Shown here: positions 1-13,459 of the stretch, piece after piece
How the letters are laid out: every line of letters starts with the position of its first letter
How positions within the stretch are numbered: position 1 is the first letter of the stretch
Source: Balanoglossus misakiensis
Lineage: Eukaryota; Hemichordata
DNA: 64,000 bases
Reading direction: 5' to 3'
NCBI GenBank assembly: GCA_040954595.2
Contig: CM082577.2
Span: forward strand, 2,480,001 to 2,544,000
The notes under the pieces: generated by a model
Database searches by the model: none
Seen by the model: only the letters and a program-made list of their open reading frames with translations
What the model was told of the DNA's origin: nothing
Position numbers and translations under genes: made by a program

Positions 1-801
1 GCTTTGTGTATTACCCAGCAACTCTGCATTTAAAGGGATTCCAGATGTCAAACTCTCACTGATTTTTTCAAGTTCTAAAGAGTCATTACAAACTGCTGAA
101 TCTCTGACACTGCTCTCTATGGCAACAGGAGGTGAAATATCTGTAAAAAAAATTACTTCTTTCAATGAAAATAAACAATACATCTAGATCTACATGTATA
201 TCATCTATATGAACATGCAAACAAACAGGTTTTTTCATATGTAGATGTACATGTACATTGATTATTTCACAGTGGATTTGCTGTGTTTATTTGCACACAC
301 ATAATGACATACATGTACATAAATTTGAAATGGCATGATTCCATGAATGGACATTTGACTGAGTGACATGTAGTCTGGAAGTGGGAGGGTATCCGTGATC
401 CTTGAGGCAGTTACAAAAGTCAGCTGGGCAGCTACAAATATCATTATCAGTACTAGTTTTGTATAGGATATTAGTACATCTGTGTCAATGTCACCGACAA
501 GGGACTACCTGTACATAAATACTAGCCGATCAAAACTGCAAGCAAAGAGTGAATACATGTACTACAGAAAAGTTCACGTTGGACCCAATGAATGTTGTAA
601 AACGATCGTGTTCTCGCGCGCTGCGTTAGAAATTGTAAGCAGACGTGAGGCAATAATCATCACTTTAATCAAGGATGCGACTAAAATAACAGAGAGTTGT
701 GTTGTGCGGTAAGTCGACGGTATTCAAGTGAACTGCGACCGAGAGAAATCAAACTTACCGCTGTCATTTCTGGGCTCTGGTCGTAGATCGGTAGAATTCA
801 T
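1..801 (-). CDS. Unrecognised gene, 5' part (two predicted coding exons, continues off window)
   Basis: I do not recognise this gene. A candidate first coding exon runs from an ATG at 801 down to 759 (14 codons plus one base) and is followed by a consensus GTAAGT donor. A second exon begins at 140, after a TTTTTTACAG-type acceptor, and stays open to base 1. The donor leaves one base and the acceptor supplies two, so the exons join in frame. This gives about 60 residues beginning MNSTDLRPEP, then a Ser/Glu-rich acidic stretch with no recognisable domain. The intron would be 618 bp. The gene is divergent from WIPI2, with 1.28 kb between start codons, and a CpG-containing stretch around 600–900 could be a shared promoter region. 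The phase match and good splice sites support it. The lack of homology and the short length keep confidence low. Confidence 0.35.
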
Positions 802-2085
802 TGCGACTTACTTGTAAACGACATCCAGCTACTGCCGCAAAATGGCTCTCTTTTTTACGCATCGGTTTGTGCGCAGGCTTTCAACCTCGTTCACAAGCAT
901 AGCGAACCACGAGACTTCCTGCATATATTGAAGTGCATCCAATTTCCAAGGGAATACTTGAAATACCTGTGTCAGTCATTTCTCGACACCACATCGTTTA
1001 TAATTATATACACCATTTCAATGCTCCGAAACTAAATTTGATAAATTCTTTATTATTGCTCAAAATAACAGTTTCTAGAAAACACAGTGAAGAAATCTTG
1101 CATTTCATTTCAATGGCAGCATAGTATACCTTATACAAAAGAAAAATAGTTGCCGCCACGATTTCCATAGCATTCTACTAAACCATTTTCCATATTTCAC
1201 ACTTCTGCACCATATAAATGGCTTTGTAAATATCTGTATGAAACTTACCAAACACTAGATAGCGGCTTAATAGCTTTCATTATTTTTTTCTGGAGAAGGT
1301 CACAGGTGGACAATAAAGCATACCATCTTGCAATAATTTTCTACATCATTCTAGTCAGTCTACAAAATTTACATTTATAAACAATTGCAGGCTTTTTAGT
1401 AAAAGTCATGCGTCATGTTGTGGGCTAGCCTGGTGTCCATACCAGGGTGTGCGTGTGTTTTTTTTATATATATATATATATATATATAGAAATTCACACC
1501 GCTGGTATGGAGACCAGGCTATGGTGTGGGCTGACCAAAAATATCCCCTATCGTTCATTTAACAGTGCTATCTTCCTGCTTTGTACAAAGAACATTTCTA
1601 TTCCAATGACCTTGTTTATTTTTATGATCTGTGAAAGGAGAAAAACTATGACAAGGTCCAAAGAAGTAATGCTGGTAGTCTTGCTATCATTTGTATTGTT
1701 TTATGAAATTTACGTACTTTGTAGTTTCATAGTTTCTTTCGTAATGATGGAAATGCTGTGTTATTCTATTCGTTTTTTTGCATTTCATTCTGTTCATTAA
1801 TTAGATAATGACTTATTTAAGGAACAAAAGTTCATATTTTTTGACGAAATTTGAAAAACGTTATTGTTATTTCTACCATGTACCAAGGCCACACCAGCTG
1901 GCTCTCGGAAGCTGAATACAGCGCCACCGCCGACGTTATTGTACATCATTACCAGCGCATGCGTGGTGAAGTGTCATTGTTTTTAATGCCGGAGATCGTA
2001 GGGAAGTACCAAAATATTGTCCTTTTTTGTCAATAATCGTACATGTATGTGAGGAACAGCGAGACAGGGAACGCCATTAGTCTCC
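802..2085. other. Intergenic: putative bidirectional promoter region upstream of WIPI2
   Basis: This stretch lies between two divergent start codons. It holds a small foldback element with a TA-repeat loop (1426–1521) and no convincing exon. Sequence near 840–910 and 1900–2050 contains more CpG than the WIPI2 introns, as expected near promoters. No TATA box could be assigned with confidence. Confidence 0.4.
1426..1521. mobile_element. MITE-like foldback element with (TA)n loop
   Basis: The arm at 1426–1445 (TAGCCTGGTGTCCATACCAG) is the reverse complement of 1502–1521 with one mismatch. The pairing extends inward through GGTGTG/CACACC. The loop contains a TA microsatellite at about 1465–1488. 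The outermost bases on each side are TA, which fits a TA target duplication, but TA is also part of the arm. It is about 96 bp with no coding capacity, so it is either a non-autonomous element or an inverted repeat that gained a microsatellite. Confidence 0.6.
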
Positions 2086-5000
2086 ATGAACCTCGCAAGC
2101 CACGCAGGGGAGGCAAATGCGAATTTGCTGTTCGTAAATTTCAACCAGGATTGCACGTAAGTATATGATGTCATAACCAGAGATAGATCGTCACATAGAC
2201 TGATGCTGTCATTGACGCTGTTGTTTTCATTTGTGAGCGAAATTGTACCTCGGCCAAGTTCATCAGTTAATCATGTGACTTACTTTTTCTCGTAGGTCGC
2301 TAGCCGTAGGGACCAAAACTGGGTGTAAGCTCTTTTCTCTCAGTTCCGTTGACAAACTAGAACCGATTTACGAACACAATGGTAAGTTTGTTGATTTTGT
2401 TTGTCGAGTCACGTCAGCTGATCGGGTCGTATATTAAATTAGTAGGACTTCGACCGACGATCTGCAGCTTTTTTCTTCCTTTCTTGGTGGTCAGAATGCT
2501 TCACGTCATTAATATACAATCCAACAACCGGATGAATTGACAACCAACTCACCAGAAAAACCTTCATGGTGATTATTATTGTAAATACACCGATTGAAAA
2601 TGTAAACAAATCAATAACGGGGGGGGGGGGGGGGGGGAATCAGACAAAGGCCATGGGTGACTTAGTAAATCTTTTTATTCATGTCTAAACACTGCTGAAT
2701 ACACAATAATTGAATTATTCTTGGCATGACCCTAATAAAATATGACCATCAGAACAACCATCGGTTATGTTAAGATTACCTTTGTAAATAACAGAGTAGT
2801 ATATTGTCTTGCAGGTTAATAATTTAAATTTGTTGAATTTTATCCTACTCACTGATACTCTTTCATTTTCACTTTATTTCACTTCAAAAATGTAAAAATT
2901 TATTTTAAATCTTGGTAACTTTTTTTCATGTTGTTAATAAATCTTACTTATTTACTTACTTTAAACAAGAACTTCTTCCGAAAATTAAAAAGATTGTCCA
3001 AAAGTCATCATTTATGCTTAACCTTATTTTGCCTGTGGTGACTTTTAAAGTGAACAATGGGATAAGAATTTATTCCAGGACAAAGGAGATTTTCGTTGCA
3101 GATATTGGTCGTGGTTTATCTTAATTGTCTTCATTGTTTTCAGAAACAGAGGATATCTGTATCGTGGAAAGATTATTTTCCAGTAGTCTTGTGGCAATGG
3201 TGAGCCTGTCGTCACCCAGGAAACTGAAAGTTTGTCATTTCAAGAAGGGGACAGAAATATGCAATTACAGTTATCCCAACACCATTCTGGCAGTGCGACT
3301 CAACCGATCGGTAAGTATGCATTTCAGCAGTGCTCAAATCCACTGGTGGAAGTCCATGCTCCAAAAAAGACTGGCACTTTCTATGATCAGGCTACAGTTT
3401 GCATAAATTACAGGTAGCCTAACAGACTGATTGGTCAGTGTGTACAAGTTTTGATAGTTTATCATGATGAGATATTCACTATCTGCCTGCTTACAAGAGG
3501 AAATTGGACATCCATTGTTTTTGACAGCCGGTCAGACCATAACTCATTGAACCCTGACCTCTGGTGACCTTTGACACTTGGGGGAGGGGATATATACCTT
3601 TGGGGAATATATCCCTGAATAGAGCTCAAAGAATTAGTTCTGTATATTCCACCAATAAAGCAATGATTAAATAACCAAGACTTGTAATCTACCATTACAC
3701 ATTGAGCGACTCTACATGATCGATCTGTCACATATGTCTATTAAGCATATCAACATGAACAATTTAACCTAACAGTGCCCTAATTGCCTTTTGCCCAGTT
3801 CAGTGTCATAATGTTTCTTTGTCGTGAAGTGAATTAGTCATTAAGTGTGAACTAGATTTAAAATGTATTCTGGGACTGCAGATTTCAATTTAGGTACTGG
3901 GCATGAAATAATGGAAAGACAGGTCTCTGTCAGGGGGCGTGACTACTTGAAGACCCCATGTGAGACTGTGTGTTTTCACCCTTTAGACTATGTACTCAGG
4001 GTAGACATTTGATTGTTTTTGTGTATACATGTTAGATGTACCATATCATGACCAGTTTGATATAATAGAATAAAAACACTGATCAGACAAAAAAGAATTC
4101 AAGCACTGGAATCATGTACTATTAGTTACTGCTTATGCATGATTTAGTATTTACACGCTAGCTTTTCTAACTTATTCGAAAACAATAGCACATAATGTAC
4201 ATGTATGACCTGCTGTAACAAGTCCCCTTTAAAGATAAATTTGCTCTCATGCAGCATTGTTGTACTGAAGTATGTTTTAAAAACGTGAACAGGGTCATAT
4301 GTTGATAACCTGACCCACTTTAGAGCCATTAATTACAATACAGGCACCTGAAAATTTTTCCCAGTCCGTATAAATTAATAGCCAATACTGTTCATGATAA
4401 ATTAAAAGGAAAGATTGTTTTTGATAACATTTTATTAATAAATTAATGAGGTGTAGAAAATGGACATTTATAGAATTTGGTATTTTGCTGTGTCTGCCTA
4501 TGTGGGCAAAAATATGGAACATTGATCATGCATTTTGTCGACACATAATGGGTCAAAACATAATGGGTCCCCGGTTGTAAATACAAAATGTATTACAAAC
4601 CCTTCCTGGGTGTGGCCACCATCTAATATATTGAATGATTGTATGCAAATGTATACTCATTAGAGTTCCTCATCTATTTTTATTCAAATGATACTGAGCC
4701 ATAATGAGTTACTCTAATGTTTATAAACATAGAGAGTGGAATTAGGCTGTCAACACACATCTGCATCATGTTTGTCATTTTCTGCTGACATCAGCTGTCT
4801 GTGTTGTTTATGTTTTGTTGCCTGTCTGTTGGTGTGACCTTCACATAGAGAAACTAGATCCGATCTTTGTTTACAAGTAGATATGGGACTCCCAAGTTCA
4901 ATAGGGCCAGCAATAGCCAATAACTGACTAGTTTCTGAAATTGTGATAGTATACCAAATTTTAGGAAAAGAATATTCTTCTTGTAGAAGGAATGTACCTT

Positions 5001-8000
5001 AAAAAACAGCTTCAATATTGTTAAAGCACTGATCCCGTGGAACAAGGTTATATATTTTTGTTATAAAAATGTAAAGTATTTGTGTATTGTGGTGTGAGAC
5101 GGTCCAACCAGCAAATGTGACGTGTCTGTTGAGGTGTGACAATGATAAGTATTTATACATATGTACCATCTAATTTTCTCATGTTAATTGCCAAAGGGGG
5201 GGGGGGGGTATAAACTGTAAACAGTTATTTTGAGAGGCAGTACCGTAGATGTCAGATTCTGGATATGGAGCTATATGAGCATCATTCGGGGGAAACAACA
5301 CAAGATCAATATTGCACAGAGTGACCCCTTGCGGTTGGCTTGAATTCATGATTTATAATGTGATGACGCTGGTAATATTTCTATTTTATACACCCACGAA
5401 AGTCTGATGAAATGACAGTCATGGTTTCATTGTGTAGGCCAAATCACATCTAGCTGTTAGAATCATGTCGTTCATGTGACCTACTGTAGACAGCAATTGA
5501 AGTGCTCGAGTTTGTGTACGTGTGGATTCTCACAATAAATGTTCGCAAAGCATATCACAGCAATCCTTTGATTACAGTAAATGTAGGCCTTGCCTATTTA
5601 TTTCCCACTTTGTGCCCGAAATCTGGAAAGCAATGACGTTTTTGTGGCAAAATAGTCTTAAATCTTGCAAGTAATAACAGTTCTGTGGCAAAAGAACATT
5701 TCCAGGCAATTTAACTGGGAAAGGTATCAGGACCTAAATACGGGGCAATTGCTTCTAACGGTGCCATTAAGCACACAAATTTAAGAAAATGGAAATTTAA
5801 AGGTACTTGATGTGAAAAAAATGTTGTGCAGGCTACCGGTAAACTGCTAGATTTATGGAATTTCCCCGGCCGTATCGGTGAAATGATCGTTCTAATCATG
5901 ATATTATATGGTTGCATGCTTTCTCCTAATTTGACACCGAATACACAATTGGTAATGCTTGAAGATTTTTTAGCTCATTATTAAGAAGTAATCTGTAGGC
6001 CATGCCGAGTCAGCAGTCTTGTACAGAACTGATATTTAATTTATTGTATGTTGTATACATGTATCGCTATTTTTCAAACATGTAGCTTTCAATTATCAGA
6101 TAAGAATGGTTAGTCCCCAATGTACAGCGAACATACATGTAACGTATGATCTGCTATGAAGACGTGTCATCGTCTATCCATTGACAGCTTTTGCTTCACT
6201 GATGCCTGACTGCCTTGTTCTGAAAGCGATCGTGTCTCTCGGAGACTGTTAGCAGGTGTCCCCTGGAGGGATAGTTAGGAGGGGGGATGGTCGTAACCAT
6301 GGTAACTGTCTTGTACTGCTGAGAAATGGAGAATCTTCAAAATAAGCATGAGTACTCAAGACATGCAAATTATTAGTGTATTGTTTTTCTCCCTAGAGCC
6401 CAGGGACAAGAGCGTGATGTGAAAATGTGACAGTTTCTGCAATTACTGGTCTTCATGCTCAGACTCTATTCATCCACATTTTTTGCTCTTAAGAGCTCTC
6501 CTTCACATCTAAAAATAACCAATACATTGTATTTACATTGAAAACCACGTACATTTACACAACTGTGCAAGATGTTCATGATAAAATGATACATGTATGT
6601 CTTTGCAGGTTTATGTACTATGTGAGCCATATTTTTTCGCACATTTGGTGTCGATCAAAGGATTTCCTTTCACCTTTGGTAACTCTGACAAGAAACCAGA
6701 GCTTAGACATGGGAGAAAATGCAAAAAAAATAATAGCGAAAGTTACAAGGGCTTCAGTTTTAAAATATGCTATTTTAACCTACATTTAATGATAGTTTGA
6801 TTTTGGACCTAGACAGATATTATTATTCACATAATGAAAACAATTTCTAATTGAATCTACAATGTGTAAATATATTGTTGATGTAAGTGAATTTCACCTG
6901 TGTGTATTTTTCTTTCTCCCGCAGAGGTTGATTGTGGCCTTGGAGGAGAGTCTCTACATACACAATATCCGCGACATGAAAGTGTTGCATACAATACGAG
7001 ACACGCCACCAAACCCCATAGGACTGTGTGCTCTCTCCGTCAATAACGAAAACTGCTACCTTGCCTATCCAGGCAGCAATCACATCGGTGAAGTACAGAT
7101 CTTTGACACGGTCAACCTGCGAGCCGTCACCATGATTCCGGCGCATGACAGCCCGCTCGCAGCGTTGGCGTTTAACGCCACTGCCACAAAACTTGCGACA
7201 GCTTCTGAAAAGGTATGTGTTTCGCTCCAGTGTTTCTGTTTTTTATCATGGCTGAATCCATTTCAAGTCTTCCAAGTGACATCAGAGCATTGAAACAACA
7301 CAAACTTTTAGATTTAAAAATAAACTAGATAAAAGAAATTATCATCTTGCATTTATTACAATTTAATATGAAAGAATGTTTCAGCAGAGAATGTTATTAT
7401 CACAGACCATGAAAGGAAATTTCAGCTAGCTTACCTAACTACCATTGATGAATATTCAGAAGTATGCCAGACACAGGTGTCAATCATCAAGGGCTACTCT
7501 ATGTGCAAAGGTCATGCAATAAAGCCACAGATGTTGGTATATGATGATATACTAGTGCAGTGGTGTATATGGGAAAAATGACCATGTGCTATTTTTATGA
7601 CTGTAACTACGTATATGTGGGGCAGTCATTGCATATATGCAAGGACATCATATAAAGGATCCTGATGATTGTGGTCAAATTTAATTACCATGAGATACTT
7701 GTGTCTGTAAACCCCTTTAGAAAGTCTTTTTATCAATGTGGTGTTCGTCAACATTGATATTTGTAATGGATTGTGTTTCTCTGGGAAATTAAACTTGTCT
7801 GTCATGGAAGTATCAGAAATTCAAATGAACAAACAAGACTGATATTCAAATATTTGTAGTAGGGGAGGGGGTAGGGTAAGTTTGGCATTGTGTTGGAGAT
7901 ATTCTACTTGCGTTTTGTAATGGCAGGAGATTGATAATGATTATTTGTTGTTGTTTATTCAGGGTACGGTGATAAGGGTGTTTTCAGTTCCAGATGGGAC

Positions 8001-10631
8001 TAAATTATTTGAATTCCGGAGGGGAATGAAACGGTAAGTATTTGTCAGAAAGGAATGTTTGCATTAAAGCCAGACCCGAAAAAAAATTCGATATTGAATT
8101 GTGTTTCAGATTGTCATTGTGATCTCATTACCCTTTGTTTACCATCACCAAGGTGTCCTCCATTCCACAATCAGCTGTTGAGTGGACACAGCTTGCACAA
8201 TGCAAATTCAACTTGTCTTCATATTTTGCATGTCTCTATTTTTTCCAGATGTGTCAGTATAAACTCCCTGGCCTTCACAACAGACTCCATCTTCCTATCT
8301 GCGTCCAGCAATACAGAAACGGTTCACATATTCAAACTTGAGACACCGCGGGAAAGGTATGAGAAATTATTGATGATTTAATCTGTTTTGATGCCAAGGT
8401 AATGTGGTGTAAAGTTCTAACACGGTTTGGCACGATTCATCTAAACAGTAATTCAATCTGTTACGAGGACATAATCTTATTTACTGTAATACTAATAGCC
8501 CATGAAGTCATAAACCCATGTCTTTCATTCAGTACATACTATTATTAGTTCCTGTGAGTGTCAGCCATTGAGTGGGAAAAATCTGCATAACAAACATGAC
8601 TTTTGAAACTAATAACTACACGTGTATCCAATCATTTCCATATTAATCCACAATTGTGAGTTTATCTCATTTCTATTTCATACTCAAGCTTGCGAAATTT
8701 GGAATATATTCTGTCGTGTTTTCATCTTCCTTGCTGTATTTCAGCAATCAGAGGTCATCTTGATGCGAAAAACGTCCCTGCTAATTGCATCTGGGGGGCC
8801 TTATGCATTAGTGATCAAATTGAGTTTACTGTCCATATGGGTACCTCTAAATAAGTTACCAGTCAGCCTCTATCAGTACGAAAAATCACTGTACTCTGGT
8901 CCTTAATTGGCTGTGATGGGTTGTACGGAGTTGCCGTCTTCCAGCAAGGATGATGCAAATGAGATTCAATCAGAATTTTAATGAGCACTGATTCTGTATT
9001 TTCAGACCAACAGAAGAGCAAGGCAGTTGGATGGGATACGTCAGCCAGGCTTTGAAGTCGTCCGCCAGTTATCTGCCGTCGGGGGTGACTGACGTCTTCA
9101 ACCAAGGACGGGCATTCGCCAACATCAAGTTGCCATTTTCGGGCCTCAAAAATATCTGTGCGCTGGCAATGTAAGTTGGAAGAATCTATTATTCTTTCCA
9201 CCCCCATGCGCACAATGAACTGTTCTTTTGCTGACGTACCCTTCTGCTTCCAACATATGGTCTGATCCAATGGTTGTCAGTGGAGTGGTTTGATCAAAAT
9301 GGCCATCATTTGATGTAATGACAGCCATCATGAAAACATTGCAAATTTTCTAGATACTAATATTTACAATGGTAGGCTAGTCCTATGTGTTGTTATATGT
9401 AGATATATTATTTGAATTTTGAATAATCCCAACCAAGAAATATACATTCACTGATCATAACTCAAATACTTTGGCAAATGACGACCATGGATAGAAAGGA
9501 ACATACCTGACCCCTTTAGTGAGTGAAGCAGCAGAATGGGTCAAGGAACCCAAATATTATTTTGATGGTGTTTTTCACTTTACCAGAAACTGCCATTTGT
9601 AGAGCATTGTATTGTCATCATCAAAGCTTGGATTGATTCGGCCCGCTGGAACACTGAACACTTGTAATATCTGCCATTACAGGATACAGAAGCTACCACG
9701 TGTGCTGGTTGCATCCCAAGACGGTTATTTATATATTTATAATTTGGACCCAGCCGAAGGAGGAGATTGTACTCTGTTAAAGCAGCACAGGTATAAATAT
9801 AAATCTAGACTGCCGTTGTGTTGACGATGCACAACTCAACCCTGTGGCATTGTTGTCCCATTGGAGAAGGGCTGGGAAGGAGGGATGGTTTTATAGAATA
9901 TGATAGTTGAGTGTTATTATAAAGTGTGGAAAATATACTCGCTGAATATTTGTGTTCAAGGTTGGCATGGTGATACACTTAACATTGCACGACACTGTTT
10001 ATTTTCTGCAGGTTGATTGGCGACTTGGGTGGTGAAGCAGTTGGCGTGGAGACGGCAGAGAGACCAATCAAACCTGGCGGACCACCAACGTTTGCTGCAG
10101 CGGCTGCAGTTTCGGCTAAACCGACACTACCGGAGTCTCTGCCCGACAGGAACATGACTGAAGGTAGGGGGCTCTTCACTAGGTTATTCTCGATGGATAG
10201 TTATAAGCAATCGTTTCTTCAAGTTCAGAAAGTGCTAGAAGATAGTTTTCACTTGCCTACACAAATCCAACCATGGTTGAAAAAATTATTGTTATTGTGT
10301 GCAGTGTTAGGCCTTTTGACTTCAAGGTAAAACATTTGTTTGACTGATTTCTGAGTTTCTGACCATCTCGGTGTCAGCTGCCTATTTTCTGTCGCTGGGG
10401 GCGCTCTTTTACAGGTGCATTGAATTCAGAGCGGTTGTGTTGTGAGACCCTTTTTAACAAAATATTTTGATCACGATCTGTTTTTCAGAGTATGTTGAAA
10501 ACCTGGACGATGTCATGCCTCCATCGGACATGCTGGGCACTGCAGTGCAAGAGGACTTAGTCACAGACGACCTGAAACTCGACGATGACAACGAATTTCC
10601 ACCCATGACCCATCACACGGATATCCCGTAG
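2086..10631 (+). CDS. WIPI2: WIPI2 homologue (WD-repeat phosphoinositide-interacting protein, PROPPIN)
   Basis: This is a PI3P-binding seven-bladed beta-propeller protein. In the known family it recruits ATG16L1 to the phagophore for LC3 lipidation. The coding exons are 2086–2156, 2296–2381, 3144–3310, 6925–7212, 7963–8033, 8249–8356, 9006–9170, 9683–9790, 10012–10163 and 10489–10631. All joins keep phase and give 452 residues, close to vertebrate WIPI2. The start is fixed by the family N-terminus MNLAS. The FRRG lipid-binding motif is at residues 222–225. Arginines 107 and 124 align with human R108 and R125, which contact ATG16L1. The block [20 protein letters not shown] marks blade 7. The tail from exon 9 on is Ala/Pro-rich, then acidic, and poorly conserved as usual. 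Overall identity favours WIPI2 over WIPI1. The family assignment is very secure. Confidence 0.96.
2382..3143 (+). other. WIPI2 intron 2
   Basis: This 762 bp intron has consensus GTAAGT and TTTTCAG borders. It contains an uninterrupted G19 tract at 2619–2637 and no coding signal that I can support. Confidence 0.6.
3311..6924 (+). other. WIPI2 intron 3, the largest of the gene
   Basis: This 3.6 kb intron is bounded by GTAAGT and CTCCCGCAG. It is AT-rich and CpG-poor. It includes a G13 run at 5196–5208, a doubled CATAATGGGTC near 4545–4570, several TACATGTA palindromes and an RFX X-box-like palindrome at 6293–6306. No nested gene is evident on either strand. Confidence 0.6.
6293..6306. promoter_or_regulatory. 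Candidate RFX X-box in WIPI2 intron 3
   Basis: The 14-base sequence GTAACCATGGTAAC is a perfect palindrome. It fits the X-box consensus of two inverted half-sites (GTNRCC, then RGYAAC) separated by two bases. Function is inferred from the match alone. A chance palindrome is the alternative. Confidence 0.4.
7213..9682 (+). other. WIPI2 introns 4–7, noncoding parts
   Basis: The introns at 7213–7962, 8034–8248, 8357–9005 and 9171–9682 hold no recognisable exon, RNA gene or element. All have GT–AG borders, and short open frames there have no family resemblance. Confidence 0.5.
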
Positions 10632-11066
10632 AGACATCAAGACGATTCGCGGATCTTTCACAACAAGAAATGAATCATGACTTGTGATTTGTTGAACTGA
10701 ACAATAATGACCTAGCAACAGGTGACAGTAAAATGTTTACGAATTAAATAAGGATGAAATAGAGAACATTGTGTCCAAACATTATTGGTCAGCTTTTTAT
10801 TACATTTTTTGCTTTATCACAGGCCTTTTTCACCCCAGAGGACATTTTGTCGTTGAAGAATTGGAAGCTGTATGTGGGGCCGTTATTACAAATCCTACAT
10901 AAGTTGTGTATATTGATATGAGAGTAATTACAGCATTTGTAGTGAATTATTAAAATCTTGGTGGTGTTGTTTTTTTTGGTGTGTAGGGTTTAGCGCGACC
11001 TTGGTCTTATTCCAAGCCTTCTCTGTCCATTACATTATCATGTAAGAAATTTTAATGTAAAGCTAC

Positions 11067-11072
11067 AATAAA
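11067..11072 (+). terminator. Likely WIPI2 polyadenylation signal
   Basis: The first canonical AATAAA on the + strand after the WIPI2 stop lies about 435 bp downstream. A TG-rich stretch follows (around 11085–11120), as expected of a downstream element. Confidence 0.55.
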
Positions 11073-11451
11073 TCTATTGGTTCCAAGTCTGTTGTCGTAG
11101 TCGTTATTTCGTGTGATGGTGACTCTCTCTCTTCTTGGATAATACACAAACCAATAGACAGCAGTGATTGCTAAAATGGCAAAAGAATTCCAAAAAGGCC
11201 AATTGCCAATGTTTACACTGCCACACTGGAGTAAAATGATTCTCTTGTGAAAAAAACACTTCATAAAGAGGCAGACACAAGTAAGCACGTTCCATCAACT
11301 AACATAGTTAATTTAATTCCACTTGAATAGCACAAACCAACATGGCTATCAAAAAAGTAATGAATATCAAAAAAAGACAATTTTAAAGAGAAGTCAACAT
11401 ACCTTGTGGTATTTTAAATAGAAAGTTAATGTCTTCCAGCTATGTGAACAT

Positions 11452-11457
11452 TTTATT
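11452..11457 (-). terminator. Candidate distal LUC7L3 polyadenylation signal
   Basis: TTTATT on the plus strand reads AATAAA on the minus strand, about 2 kb past the LUC7L3 stop. A second candidate at about 12355–12360 would give a shorter 3' UTR. The sequence alone cannot decide between them. Confidence 0.3.
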
Positions 11458-13459
11458 GATATCTGAAGCCTAGAGTACAAACACCAACACGATGATTTCA
11501 TTCTACGAGGCAAGTGCTGAACTTAAAAAAGGTTGAGTCAGTAAAATATAAGACAGTATAGTCAAATACATAATGGAATTTTTTAAACTACATTCTCCCT
11601 CTACAGTTGATATCCAATTATTCTAAATTGCTAATTTTCCTGAACTCTAAGGAAATCATATGCAATCTTCACTTTCCACAATTTCTCTCGATAAATTTTA
11701 ATATTGCAAATAGTGCCTACAACATTGCTAATTGCCACTATGTCTACAGGAGGGGAACCTCACATACTAAGATTTTCGATCACTTCTGTTACCAGAAAAT
11801 TCAACCTTATATTGAGACTCTTGACAGCTTTTCACTTTTATCACCCCATTTGCTCTGCACACTGCGGAAAACGACAAAACAGCTCCCCTCAAAACATACT
11901 CCTTTCACCCCCTTTTCCAAGCCAAGATTTGGCACAATCCAATTGTAACCCAGTAACACAACTGATGGATTTTTTAACGAGTGTAAAGGTCAAATCGAGG
12001 GTTAGCAAATTGTGCTTTCTCTTTGCATACTGTGCTGGGATAGTAAATTCACACAAGCCACGCCAGGCAAAATTGCAATCTCATAACGACATCTGGGTAA
12101 ATTAACTACACTTGGATAGCTATATATACATCTATATATGGACATTGTTTCACAGTTCATAGATAAAGCAAAATACTTGGTTCACCTTTTTGGAAAATAA
12201 AAACTTCGCTGCTACTGGTGCGTTTTGCAGACTCTTCAGAATTGCAAGGACACACACATACACACACAAGCCAGGTCAGGAACAGCTCCATACAGCTACC
12301 TTGCCTGCACAGTATAAAAAGATATGGAAGAAAAGAAAAAAAAATGTTTTAGAAAATTTTATTTGCCTGTTCAATTTTTGCTCCAGTTGATCTACTGGGT
12401 AAATTGGTAAATGCACGTGTTTCATATAACAAGAATAATCACAAAATGTTCTCAATAAAAATGCATTTTTGGCCCATCTGAGAAATTTACACTGATATCA
12501 GATATATGTTCAACGAAACCCCAGACAAGGGAATGAAACGAAGCAATGAGGTTTGTTTAATACAAAAAACTGAATGAACCCAAATAACTGAGGATTTGAC
12601 AGAGATTGTTTGAACAGTGCCCATGCTCCACTGGTATGGTATGCAATGACCACTTGGGGAAAGAATACCTGTACAAGTTGGTGTCCTGTTGATTCACTGT
12701 ATTGGTACACTCCAGGCATCACCTGACACCATTATTTATATTTATCTAGCTGCCCTTTTCCAATGTCTTCGTTGTTATTTGAAAATCGACACAAAACTTG
12801 CTTTTGAGTGACAAGTTCTCCTCGCAAACATTGACAATTGATTCGAAGCACGCGTCCGCAAGAATCATGCATGGTGACAGTACTCTGAAGGAATACACAC
12901 GCACACATGTATGCACAATGGCATGTACACACACACACACATGCTTTGACTGTATACATTGAAGTAGTAACAGATCCATCAATTTGACACTTTTTTCTTT
13001 TTGTAAAATAAAATACAATTAAAATTTGACAGAGAACACGCAAGCTTGTGTTCCAACTAAAATAACTTATTCTTCGATTTGTTTTCCGTACAAAGCTACA
13101 GAAATGGCAAAACACCAAAGAATTTCACACTGATGTGCTTCTGAGAATGAGTTCATGTCAATGACAAAAGACTATGATGCATGAAAACACAAAAAACTCT
13201 TTGCGGTCATCTTCTGAACGAATGAGAGAGAGAGAAGAGAAGAGGCCTCCCCAACTTCTGGGTCATTCTCTCATGTCCCAGGCATCAACATGTGATCAGA
13301 AGAGACCGCACGCAGCTAAGCTCAGCCGTCCCAGTCTTGCAGAGTTCACTTCCAAGCTAAAAATGAATCCACTCACCTGTGAATGTTTTTATGTAGGGCT
13401 CTTTTACAGGCAGCCTACATGGGAGCTATCTACCAAACACTCACCTGTGGCTTGCAAAT

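Larger units (their letters stand above)
10632..13459. other. Convergent 3' region of WIPI2 and LUC7L3
   Basis: This 2.8 kb between the two stop codons has no supported coding sequence. It probably holds the WIPI2 3' UTR (to about 11090) and a long LUC7L3 3' UTR on the minus strand. Minus-strand AATAAA candidates lie at about 12355–12360 and 11452–11457. A short CA repeat lies around 12925–12942. Confidence 0.5.

Noticed and set aside
6847-7146. Minus-strand open frame opposite WIPI2 exon 4
   Set aside because: It overlaps a conserved WIPI2 exon and has no independent homology.
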